From CAZUXY01 sp964624235 (GTDB lineage: Bacteria; Spirochaetota; UBA4802; UBA5368), in assembly GCA_964624235.1 (NCBI GenBank), contig CAZUXY010000028.1, forward strand, positions 1 through 60,841: DNA of 60,841 bases, written 5' to 3'. Each line of letters starts with the position of its first letter. Within the stretch, counting starts at the first letter, position 1. The notes beneath the pieces were generated by a model. That model ran no database searches, had not been told where the DNA came from, and saw nothing but the letters and a program-made list of their open reading frames with translations. A program made the position numbers and the translations under genes. Below are positions 16,355-24,444 of this stretch, in pieces.

Positions 16355-17872
16355 ATGCTCGCCAGTACGTTGTCATTAGCGGTCCAGGGTATCGATGCCC
16401 AGATGGTGGAAATTGAAGTGGATATCGTAAAGGGCCTTCCGGGATTTACCATTGTCGGCCTTCCTGACTCGACCATCAGGGAGTCACGTGAACGGATCCG
16501 CTCGGCCATCGAAAACAACGGGTTTGAGTTTCCACCCCGGAATTTCGTTGTTAACCTGGCCCCCGCCGGGTTCAAGAAACAGGGTTCCAATTTCGACCTT
16601 CCCATCGCCATGGCCATACTCCATGCCACGGGGCAGGTGGAGTGCGATCTGAAAAGCATTCCCATGGTGGGAGAATTGTCGCTGGATGGCAGGGTGAAGC
16701 CGGTACGGGGTGTTATTTCCATGGCCATAACCCTGTATCGCAGCGAAAAAAAAGGGTTTATTGTGCCCTTCGATAACCGTTATGAGGCGTCGGCCGTGGA
16801 ACATATAGAGATATACCCGGTATTGAACCTTAAAGAATCAATAGCGGTTTTCAGGGGTGAGGGATCGGCGTTCAGGCCTGAAAAGAAACCCGTACAGGGC
16901 GGCAATAACGGTCTTGATTACGCCGAGGTCAGGGGCCAGGAGAGTGCCAAGCGCGCCCTCGAGATCGCCGCGGCCGGACACCATAACGTTCTGCTCTATG
17001 GTCCTCCGGGTTCGGGTAAAACCATGCTGGCGAAACGCCTCCCAACGATACTTCCACCTATTACCGAGCGTCAATCCATAACGGTTACCATGATACATTC
17101 GGTGGGGGGTATGTTGAAACCGGGTGACGGATTGATCACAATGCCGCCGTTCCGTTCCCCTCATCATACATCTTCAGATGCAGCCCTGGTGGGCGGTGGA
17201 AGAATACCCACAGTGGGGGAGGTATCCCTGGCGCATAACGGGATACTTTTCCTTGATGAATTCGTGGAATTCAAGAACAATGTTTTACAGGCCCTGCGTC
17301 AACCGCTTGAGGACTGTGAGATCTCCATAGCCAGAGCCAGCGGAACGGTGACCTTCCCCGCGGATTTTATGCTGGTAGCCTCCAGTAATCCATGTCAGTG
17401 CGGGTATCTGTTTGATCCCGAGATATCGTGCAAGTGCTCTCCGCTCAAGGTAAAAAATTATTTTCAGAAGATCGCGGGTCCGATACTGGACAGGCTTGAT
17501 CTCGAGGTGCTTGTTCCCCGTGTGCCCTACAGGGACCTGTTCAGCGCGGGGCGGGAGGAATCTTCGGCGACCATACGGGAGCGCGTGTGCCGTTCCCGCG
17601 AAATCCAGACGCGCAGGTTTCGCAGTCGCGCTTCGGCGTATAACTCCAGAATGACCAACGATGAGATCCGGGAATACTGCGCCCTTGACCGGGAAACCGA
17701 AAAAATCCTTGAGGCAGCGGTAACCAGGCTGTATCTCTCGGCACGGTCCTTCATGAGGATACTGAAGGTAAGCAGGACCATAGCCGATCTTGAATGCGAG
17801 GAAAAAATAAAAAAAGGCCACGTACTGGAGGCTCTTTCATATAAAAACCTTCAGCGGAATTATGAGATATGA
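16355..17872 (+). CDS. comM: YifB/ComM family Mg-chelatase-like AAA+ ATPase
   Basis: 505 residues from ATG 16355; a frame from 16301 adds 18 residues absent from the family. The N-terminal YifB domain has GIDAQMVEIEVDIVKGLPGF and IVGLPDSTIRESRERIRSAI. The AAA+ core has the Walker A GPPGSGKTMLAKRLP, the Walker B-like ILFLDEFVEF and the cysteine motif SNPCQCGYLFDPEISCKCS. ComM in naturally transformable bacteria is a hexameric helicase that drives branch migration during integration of donor DNA; many non-competent species also carry it. It stands alone here. Confidence 0.93.
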   Translation: MLASTLSLAVQGIDAQMVEIEVDIVKGLPGFTIVGLPDSTIRESRERIRSAIENNGFEFPPRNFVVNLAPAGFKKQGSNFDLPIAMAILHATGQVECDLKSIPMVGELSLDGRVKPVRGVISMAITLYRSEKKGFIVPFDNRYEASAVEHIEIYPVLNLKESIAVFRGEGSAFRPEKKPVQGGNNGLDYAEVRGQESAKRALEIAAAGHHNVLLYGPPGSGKTMLAKRLPTILPPITERQSITVTMIHSVGGMLKPGDGLITMPPFRSPHHTSSDAALVGGGRIPTVGEVSLAHNGILFLDEFVEFKNNVLQALRQPLEDCEISIARASGTVTFPADFMLVASSNPCQCGYLFDPEISCKCSPLKVKNYFQKIAGPILDRLDLEVLVPRVPYRDLFSAGREESSATIRERVCRSREIQTRRFRSRASAYNSRMTNDEIREYCALDRETEKILEAAVTRLYLSARSFMRILKVSRTIADLECEEKIKKGHVLEALSYKNLQRNYEI

Positions 17873-17894
17873 AGGGACATACACACAAAAGGAA

Positions 17895-18869
17895 TCACAC
17901 CCTGATACAGCGTACCCACTGACCCGGTTTTTTTTCTGTAAGCGCGACAGGACCCTGCATACATTCTTCGGCCCTCAAGGCACAGCGCGGATAAAAAATA
18001 CAGGATGATGGTTTTTCGGTGATCGTGGGTACCATGCCGGGGATGGGATTCAGTTTTTTCTTGCGGTCGCCGATGCGGGGTATGGCGTTGAACAGCCCGA
18101 CGGTATAGGGATGCAGTGGTGAACTGAATATCCGCCTCACGCTGCCTGTTTCGAATATTTCACCGGCATACATGATGGCTATAAAATCCGCCACGTTGGC
18201 GACGATACCCAGGTCATGGGTAATAAGCACAAGTGACATGTCGCGTTTCTTCTGCTGATCGAGCAGCAGTTCCAGGATCTGGGCCTGGATGGTGACATCC
18301 AGGGCCGTTGTAGGCTCATCGGCTATGAGCAGGGATGGTGATGCCGCCAGAGCCATGGCGATCATTACCCGCTGCCGCATCCCTCCCGAGAGTTCGTGTG
18401 GATACGAATGAATGCGCTTTCCGGGATCGGGTATTCCCACCTGTCTGAGCAGGTCTTCGGACGCATCAAGGGCCGTTTTCCGGTCCATGCCCAGGTGGAT
18501 CATGAGCGGCTCGAGAATCTGAAAACCGATTTTCAATACGGGATTCAGGGAGGTCATCGGCTCCTGGAAGATCATTGCGATCTCACTGGATCTTATTTTT
18601 CTCATCTCCTCTTCCGGAAGGGCCAAAAGGTCCCTGTTTTTATAAAGTATCTTCCCACCGCGGATTTTTCCGGGAGGCTGTACCAGTCTCATAATGGAAA
18701 AAGCCGTTACGGATTTGCCGCACCCCGATTCCCCCACCAGTCCCAGACAACTCCCTTCATCAACGGCAAGGGTCACATCGCGCACGGCGAGGACCTCTGA
18801 TTCCTCCATGGGGAAATTGACCGAGAGGTTTTCCATGCGCAGTATGATCTTCTGGTTCTTTCTTTTCAT
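17895..18869 (-). CDS. Oligopeptide/dipeptide-type ABC transporter ATP-binding protein (OppD/DppD-like)
   Basis: 324 residues, family length. Walker A GESGCGKSVT, signature LSGGMRQRVMIAMAL, Walker B LLIADEPTTALDVT and the C-terminal SCIFYPRCALRAEECM cysteine cluster typical of Opp/Dpp ATPases. It would power uptake of peptides or nickel. No permease, substrate-binding protein or second ATPase is adjacent, so partners must be encoded elsewhere. It follows a small unknown gene by 19 bases on the same strand. Confidence 0.93.
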   Translation of the reverse strand: MKRKNQKIILRMENLSVNFPMEESEVLAVRDVTLAVDEGSCLGLVGESGCGKSVTAFSIMRLVQPPGKIRGGKILYKNRDLLALPEEEMRKIRSSEIAMIFQEPMTSLNPVLKIGFQILEPLMIHLGMDRKTALDASEDLLRQVGIPDPGKRIHSYPHELSGGMRQRVMIAMALAASPSLLIADEPTTALDVTIQAQILELLLDQQKKRDMSLVLITHDLGIVANVADFIAIMYAGEIFETGSVRRIFSSPLHPYTVGLFNAIPRIGDRKKKLNPIPGMVPTITEKPSSCIFYPRCALRAEECMQGPVALTEKKPGQWVRCIRV

Positions 18870-18888
18870 AGAGAGAGTCCCCCCGGTT

Positions 18889-19170
18889 TCAGGTAATATT
18901 TCTGTTTCTACGGATTATCTCGAATCCCAGGTCGGTCAGTTTACTGTGAACGTCGTCGGGATCGGTATCCTGCAGACGGCATTTATAAATAGTAGAATCC
19001 CGATAGGCGAGGATTTCGACGATCACAATGTCAACTACCTGGATAAGATCGGGTTCAACCTGGACCGCCCTTTTCTCGTTTACTTCAGTAAGGGCTATTT
19101 TCCTTATATCAAGGTTTCGTAATTCCGAAACAAAATGCTCAAGGTAATCGAAAAATATCTCCCGCTGCAT
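18889..19170 (-). CDS. Small unknown soluble protein
   Basis: 93 residues with no signal or membrane segment. AGAGG lies seven bases before ATG 19170. The composition is mixed and acidic, with a predicted alternation of strands and helices (IVIVEILAYRDSTIYKCRLQ). It ends 19 bases before the OppD-type ATPase gene, which suggests co-transcription. Family not recognised and no function is visible. Confidence 0.55.
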   Translation of the reverse strand: MQREIFFDYLEHFVSELRNLDIRKIALTEVNEKRAVQVEPDLIQVVDIVIVEILAYRDSTIYKCRLQDTDPDDVHSKLTDLGFEIIRRNRNIT

Positions 19171-19244
19171 GAAAACCTCTGGTTCAGATACGCCGAAGTT
19201 AAAAGACAGACCGCACGCCGTATACTCATGGAGCCTGTATCGAT

Positions 19245-20072
19245 TCAGTTTGTTTTTTTCTCTATAATCAAGGTTTCATTTCCGTTGAAAAGCACCAGGT
19301 AATACTGATTATATCGCCAGTGATTGTATTCCTTCGTATAACCGCCGCACCCTGCTATGATGAATCGTATCCCCGAACGTATTTCTGAATAGTATCCCCT
19401 GTAACTGCCCGAAATCACCGCCTTAACCGGGTATTTTCCCAGCAGGGAGATCACAGGCTCCGGTTTTTTTACCGTAACCCCCTGGTCGCCGTAAAGTTTT
19501 TTTAAAGGGGGGAGGAGGGGGTGGTGTGTCAAAATGAACACGGCCGCCGAATTCCTGCTGTTCTCCAGGTCAGCGGCAAGCCAGCGCATCTGAATATCAC
19601 TGATGGTTCCCGGTGCAGGATCGGAGGTGTGTAGTACCACAAAATGCACGTTACCGTAATTGAATGAGTAATAAGGCGGTCGCCCGGTGTGTATCGAATA
19701 CAGTAAAGGTGAACCGTTGTATTCATCCATTTCACCCTTAACGGTATACAGTATAAGACGCTGTTTCCTGATAATGGTGTGGAATTCCCTGAACTGCCGT
19801 TCCACATCAGAGGGTTTGATGCCCATCCATTCCTTTCCCCCGTAAACGATATTGCCCAGGTGTATGGTGAAGATCGGGTTTTCACCGGAAATCGCGCCGA
19901 TGACCGTTTCCACCTTCGGATTCAAGCCTGTGAAGGGAGAATCAGGTACGGTGTTTCCCAGCAGCGCAAAACGTATGGGATCGGGATCTTTTTTGAATTT
20001 TGGACTGCCGCAAAAGATTCCGTTCAGCACCACCGCCGCCGCGGTAAGCATCAGCAGGACCTTTACCCTCAT
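19245..20072 (-). CDS. Metallophosphoesterase-fold lipoprotein with degraded metal site
   Basis: 275 residues from ATG 20072; the frame continues to 20159 but the extension is not signal-like. A lipoprotein signal (VLLMLTAAAVVLNGIFCGS) predicts lipidation at the Cys near residue 21. The rest follows the calcineurin-like phosphoesterase order, but key motifs are changed: the GD motif reads IHLGNIVYGG (Asp to Asn), GNHE reads KGEMDEYNG and GHxH reads SGSYRGYYSE; only FILTHHPLLPP looks intact. A catalytic phosphatase is therefore unlikely. It may bind rather than cleave a ligand. Confidence 0.7.
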   Translation of the reverse strand: MRVKVLLMLTAAAVVLNGIFCGSPKFKKDPDPIRFALLGNTVPDSPFTGLNPKVETVIGAISGENPIFTIHLGNIVYGGKEWMGIKPSDVERQFREFHTIIRKQRLILYTVKGEMDEYNGSPLLYSIHTGRPPYYSFNYGNVHFVVLHTSDPAPGTISDIQMRWLAADLENSRNSAAVFILTHHPLLPPLKKLYGDQGVTVKKPEPVISLLGKYPVKAVISGSYRGYYSEIRSGIRFIIAGCGGYTKEYNHWRYNQYYLVLFNGNETLIIEKKTN

Positions 20073-20272
20073 TCCGCGATTACCGGTTCCGGATAAGGGA
20101 GGGGTGCAGGAAGAATGCGGTGTTGTTTCGTCCGCCGGGGAAGGTAATTTTCTTATCACGATTTCCTTTTTCCCATGTTCCCGGCACCACTGTCAAGTAA
20201 AAGCTCGACAACAGGGGCTTTTCCTGTCATGGGAACCACGCCGGGGCGGGGCAATGATGATTTCAAAATCTC

Positions 20273-20301
20273 TTGACTATCAACCCTGCTCCCTTATTAA
20301 T
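20273..20301 (+). promoter_or_regulatory. Possible sigma-70 promoter of ribBA
   Basis: TTGACT (20273-20278), a 17-base spacer, then ATTAAT (20296-20301). This leaves a ~105-base leader before the ribBA start. I looked for the conserved blocks of an FMN riboswitch in the leader and did not see them. Confidence 0.35.
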
Positions 20302-20412
20302 GCCCACAAGCGAAAAGCGGGAAGTCAATGCTATAGCCTGCTTTTATAAGCGGCCGTGGTAGCGCATCATCATTACCGTACCGCGAGCATCCCTATTCGG
20401 GGAGGATTCATC

Positions 20413-21636
20413 ATGAATACCGCGACCATTCCGGAAGCACTGGACGAGATCCGAAACGGACGGATGATCATCCTTGTCGACAATGAAGATCGAGAAAACG
20501 AGGGCGATCTCGTTGTAGCGGCTGAATTCTGCACTCCATCGATAATAAACTTCATGATCACTCACGGGAAAGGTCTGGTCTGCCTTTCCACGACCCACGA
20601 GCGTCTGGAAAATCTGGGGCTTAAACTCATGGTACCCGAGAATTCAGACAAATTCTGTACCGCCTTTACCGTTTCAGTAGACGCGAAAGAAGGCACTACA
20701 ACAGGTATTTCCGCGTACGACAGGGCGGTTACGGTAAGGGCGCTCATAGACGACAAAACAAGGCAGGACGACCTTGCCAAACCGGGCCATATTTTCCCGC
20801 TTGCCGCGCGCAAGGGAGGTGTGCTGGTGAGAGCAGGTCATTCAGAGGGCTCGGTGGACCTGGCACGGCTTGCGGGCTTGAAAGAAGCAGCGGTGATCTG
20901 CGAGATACTCAAGGATGACGGCACCATGGCCAGAAGGCCGGACCTCGACGCTTTCGCCGCGAAACACGGACTGAAAATCTCGACGATTGCCGACCTGATA
21001 AAATACCGGCAGCACATGGAACGGCTGGTGAAACGCGTTTCCGAGGCCAACCTTCCCACCGATTTCGGAGAATTCAGGATCATCACTTATGAGACCGAGG
21101 TTGATAATTCAACCCATGTCGCCCTTGTCAAGGGGGAGGTCGCCGGCAGGGAAAACGTGATGGTCAGAGTGCATTCGGAGTGTCTTACCGGCGATGTTTT
21201 TTCGTCCCTGCGCTGTGATTGCGGTAACCAGCTACACAAAGCGATGGAGATGATAAATCAGGAAGAGCTCGGTGTAGTGCTTTATATGCGTCAGGAGGGA
21301 CGGGGCATTGGTCTCGGCAACAAGGTAAAAGCGTACCATCTGCAGGATCTGGGTCTTGATACCGTCGAAGCCAATATCAAGCTCGGTTTCCCCCCCGACC
21401 TCAGGGATTACGGCATAGGCGCCCAGATACTTGTGGACCTGGGACTGCACACTATCCGGTTGATCACCAACAATCCAAAAAAGGTGATCGGTCTCGAAGG
21501 ATACGGGCTGGAGATCATTGAGAGGGTTCCACTGGAAATTCCTCCGCAGAAGGAAAACCTGCGTTACCTGAGGACCAAGAAGGACAAAATGGGACACCTC
21601 ATTCTGCACAACCTGGACATGAAAGAGGAGTCCTGA
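20413..21636 (+). CDS. ribBA: Bifunctional DHBP synthase / GTP cyclohydrolase II (riboflavin synthesis)
   Basis: 407 residues from ATG 20413, behind GGGGAGG. The N-terminal half makes 3,4-dihydroxy-2-butanone 4-phosphate from ribulose 5-phosphate (VDNEDRENEGDLV, AGHSEGSVDLARLAG). The C-terminal half opens GTP to start the pteridine branch, with the zinc cysteines in HSECLTGDVFSSLRCDCGNQ and the RQEGRGIGLGNKVKAY motif. Both halves look complete. It overlaps the next gene by one base. No other rib gene is near. Confidence 0.96.
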   Translation: MNTATIPEALDEIRNGRMIILVDNEDRENEGDLVVAAEFCTPSIINFMITHGKGLVCLSTTHERLENLGLKLMVPENSDKFCTAFTVSVDAKEGTTTGISAYDRAVTVRALIDDKTRQDDLAKPGHIFPLAARKGGVLVRAGHSEGSVDLARLAGLKEAAVICEILKDDGTMARRPDLDAFAAKHGLKISTIADLIKYRQHMERLVKRVSEANLPTDFGEFRIITYETEVDNSTHVALVKGEVAGRENVMVRVHSECLTGDVFSSLRCDCGNQLHKAMEMINQEELGVVLYMRQEGRGIGLGNKVKAYHLQDLGLDTVEANIKLGFPPDLRDYGIGAQILVDLGLHTIRLITNNPKKVIGLEGYGLEIIERVPLEIPPQKENLRYLRTKKDKMGHLILHNLDMKEES

Positions 21637-22559
21637 TGGTGCAGACACCCAACCGCACCATCGTCATCATCGATGATGAGGAAGTGATACGGTACACGCT
21701 GCAGAAAAAACTGTCCCGGCTCGGCTATAATATCGTCTCCCTTGAAAAAGCCGAGGACATGATCTACCTGTTGAAGAACAACGAACAGGACATAGATCTG
21801 CTGATCACCGACATCAAACTCCGCAAGATGGACGGTATAGAGCTGTTGCGTCATGTCAACGCCATGGATGATCCAATCCCGGTTCTCATAATCACAGGCC
21901 AGGGGAATATCGAAGACGCGATCAGGGCGCTGCGTTACGGTGCCTGTGATTTTATACGCAAACCCTTTGACATCAATGAAGTCGCCTCCACCGTGAGGGA
22001 GATACTCCGAAGAAACCAGGAAAAGCAGATGGCCGGCGACTTCGGCAAGTACCTGGAATATCAGAAGGGTGTATTCAAGATACCCGTGGATGTGACCGCG
22101 GGTAATGTGGTGTCCTTTATCCTCACGAACCCTCTGCCTTCAGTCGGTTTATGCAACAATACGACCGCCGAGAATATCGCGATGGCGCTGCGTGAGGCCA
22201 TAAGCAACGCCATGTTCCACGGCTGCCTGGAAATCCCCTCTTTCATCAGGGAAGAAAAAGGCATTAAAGGGTTCAATGAAGAGATTGAAAAAAGAAGCAA
22301 AGATGAGAAATATCAGAATCGTCTGGTATCCATCGAGTACGAGATAACCAGGGAATACGTGGAATACTTTGTGCAGGATGAAGGGCCGGGATTCAACGTC
22401 AGGGAAATGCCGAATCCACGGGAACCCGAGAACTTTTTGAAAAACAGCGGCCGCGGTCTGTTGATAATTCGCATACACATGGACGAAGTGGACTGGAATG
22501 ACAAAGGGAACCGTATAAGAATGAAGAAAAACCGGGTACAGAGAAACGATCATAATTGA
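21636..22559 (+). CDS. Receiver domain fused to an RsbW-like serine-kinase-type ATPase
   Basis: 307 residues. Residues ~8-125 are a two-component receiver with the acidic pair (IIDDEE), phospho-acceptor (LLITDIKLRKMDG), Thr (LIITGQG) and Lys (IRKPFD). Residues ~175-300 are a GHKL ATPase of the anti-sigma/serine-kinase type, with N-box ALREAISNAMFHG, G1 VQDEGPGF and G2 SGRGLLIIRIHMDEV. No histidine box is present. Such fusions can control partner-switching regulators through phosphorylation of the receiver. The gene starts within the ribBA stop. No cognate kinase or anti-anti-sigma protein is adjacent. Confidence 0.88.
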   Translation: MVQTPNRTIVIIDDEEVIRYTLQKKLSRLGYNIVSLEKAEDMIYLLKNNEQDIDLLITDIKLRKMDGIELLRHVNAMDDPIPVLIITGQGNIEDAIRALRYGACDFIRKPFDINEVASTVREILRRNQEKQMAGDFGKYLEYQKGVFKIPVDVTAGNVVSFILTNPLPSVGLCNNTTAENIAMALREAISNAMFHGCLEIPSFIREEKGIKGFNEEIEKRSKDEKYQNRLVSIEYEITREYVEYFVQDEGPGFNVREMPNPREPENFLKNSGRGLLIIRIHMDEVDWNDKGNRIRMKKNRVQRNDHN

Positions 22560-22570
22560 GGGTGAAAGCA

Positions 22571-23611
22571 ATGTATTATACGATCAAATGGAACGAGGAC
22601 TCGATATCCATGCTGGACCAGCGGTTCCTCCCCACACAGGAGATCTACCGCACCTACGGGAATTACCTCGATGTCGCCGTTTCCATCACTGACATGGTGA
22701 TCCGGGGAGCCCCGGCTATCGGCATCGCCGCGGCTATGGGCATCGCACTGGGAGCGAAAAAATCAGGCGTGACAGGCATGGAGGAGTTCGGGAAAGAACT
22801 GGACCATATCTTTGATGTCTTTTCAAAGACCAGGCCTACCGCGGTGAACCTTTTCTGGACAATCAACAGGATGAAAAAGAAAATCGAGGGTCTGGGCGGT
22901 GTTGATGAAATCAGAAAAACCCTTGAGCGCGAGGCCCTGGCGATACTGGAAGAGGATATAGCCACCAACAAACTGATAGGGAAGAACGGCAGCCGCTTTA
23001 TCGCCGATGGTGATGTTGTGATGACGCACTGTAACGCGGGGGCTCTTGCAACCGGAGGATACGGCACCGCGCTCGGTGTGATCAGGGCTGCCGTTGAAGA
23101 GGGTAAAAAAATCGAGGTGTTCGTGTGTGAGACCCGTCCCTACCTGCAGGGCGCCCGGCTTTCGGCATGGGAGCTGCTCGAGGACAAAATAAAAACCACC
23201 CTGATTACCGACAACATGGCGGGATACTTCATGGGAACCGGTGTTATAAAAAAAGTGATTGTAGGAGCCGATAGAATCGCGGCCAACGGCGACACCGCCA
23301 ATAAAATCGGCACGTATACCCATTCGGTTCTGGCAAGGGAACACGGAATACCTTTTTACGTGGCCGCTCCTCTTTCGTCCCTGGATATCAAGACCGAAAA
23401 CGGAAATGCGATTCCCATCGAGGAAAGGGGTGTTGATGAAGTTACGTATCTGGCCGGGGTACAGATCGCGCCTGAAGGCGTGTTCGTGAGGAATCCCGCC
23501 TTTGATGTAACACCGGCCCGCAACATCACCGCCATTATTACCGAAAAGGGAGTGGTTGAAAATCCCGCTGTTCAGGGCATTCGAGACCTTTTTACAAATA
23601 AACAGGCATAG
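22571..23611 (+). CDS. mtnA: S-methyl-5-thioribose-1-phosphate isomerase
   Basis: 346 residues from ATG 22571, preceded by GAGGGTGAAAGCA; a start at 22556 adds five residues. It converts methylthioribose 1-phosphate to methylthioribulose 1-phosphate in methionine salvage. Motifs: MVIRGAPAIGIAAAMG, THCNAGALATGGYGTALG with the catalytic Cys, ETRPYLQGARLSAWEL and VGADRIAANGDTANKIGTY with the catalytic Asp. No other mtn gene is nearby. Twelve bases separate it from the preceding gene. Confidence 0.95.
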   Translation: MYYTIKWNEDSISMLDQRFLPTQEIYRTYGNYLDVAVSITDMVIRGAPAIGIAAAMGIALGAKKSGVTGMEEFGKELDHIFDVFSKTRPTAVNLFWTINRMKKKIEGLGGVDEIRKTLEREALAILEEDIATNKLIGKNGSRFIADGDVVMTHCNAGALATGGYGTALGVIRAAVEEGKKIEVFVCETRPYLQGARLSAWELLEDKIKTTLITDNMAGYFMGTGVIKKVIVGADRIAANGDTANKIGTYTHSVLAREHGIPFYVAAPLSSLDIKTENGNAIPIEERGVDEVTYLAGVQIAPEGVFVRNPAFDVTPARNITAIITEKGVVENPAVQGIRDLFTNKQA

Positions 23612-23658
23612 TTCCATTGCGCTGTTACGCCGCCGTGCTTATGCGAAGGAGGATGTTT

Positions 23659-24444
23659 CTAGAAAAAAACGGTGTTGTAAAAGAATATCAATTCTTTACC
23701 ATACAGCACCGCGCCGACCAGGCCTATGAAGAGGAAGGGCGCGAAGGGGATCTTGATTCTGAACGTGCTCTTTTTTAAAAGCACATAAGTGATACCTATC
23801 AACGATCCGGTGATCAACGCGATCTCCATCACCACTATCGAATGTCTGATCCCCATAAGAAAACCGATTACAGCGGCGAACTTAACATCGCCCCCGCCGA
23901 AACTTCCGGGGAATACAAGCAGAATTATCACAAAAAAGGAAAACATCCCCAGGGCCGCATAGAGATGATCCTTTACATCGTTGTTTCTTAAAACCGCTGT
24001 CAGGGCGATTGCGAGCAGTGCCAGTACCAGCTGGTTCGGGATTATCATTGTTCGTATGTCTATAAGTGAAACCGCGGCGGCAATTCCCAGAAAGATAAAG
24101 AGTAAAAGCGTATCAATGCCTATACCCCTGGAATAGACCAGCACACAGCACAGGATGCCGAACAGGAATTCAGAGAAAGGATAAAGAAATGATATTTTGC
24201 TTCGGCAGTTGCCGCATTGACCGCGCTGTATCAGATATCCCAGATAGGGGATCAGTCCCGGCAGGGATATTTTCACCTCGCAACGCGGACAATGGGAAGG
24301 CGCGAAAAGGATTCTCAGCATGCGGTTGTTGTACCGCGGTTCCGAGAACCTGAGCGCGAGTGTATAGAAAAAACTCCCCCAGATACTGCCGAACATGAAA
24401 ACGCATCCCCAGTAAACAAGTGCGTACATGGCAAAGGCCGTCAC
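23659..24444 (-). CDS. Type IV prepilin peptidase (A24 family)
   Basis: 261 residues, with about seven membrane helices. It has the cytoplasmic N-terminal insert with two cysteine pairs (CPRC and CGNC) that many PilD proteins carry and that is linked to N-methylation. The two catalytic aspartates are in SLIDIRTMIIPNQL and GGGDVKFAAVIG. It would cut the leader from type IV pilin or pseudopilin precursors at the inner membrane. No pilin or assembly gene is in the window. It overlaps the upstream gene by four bases. Confidence 0.9.
   Translation of the reverse strand: MTAFAMYALVYWGCVFMFGSIWGSFFYTLALRFSEPRYNNRMLRILFAPSHCPRCEVKISLPGLIPYLGYLIQRGQCGNCRSKISFLYPFSEFLFGILCCVLVYSRGIGIDTLLLFIFLGIAAAVSLIDIRTMIIPNQLVLALLAIALTAVLRNNDVKDHLYAALGMFSFFVIILLVFPGSFGGGDVKFAAVIGFLMGIRHSIVVMEIALITGSLIGITYVLLKKSTFRIKIPFAPFLFIGLVGAVLYGKELIFFYNTVFF

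Noticed and set aside
20302..20412. FMN riboswitch before ribBA
   Set aside because: The conserved blocks (such as AGGGGCAGGG and the GACCCG-type segments) are not visible.
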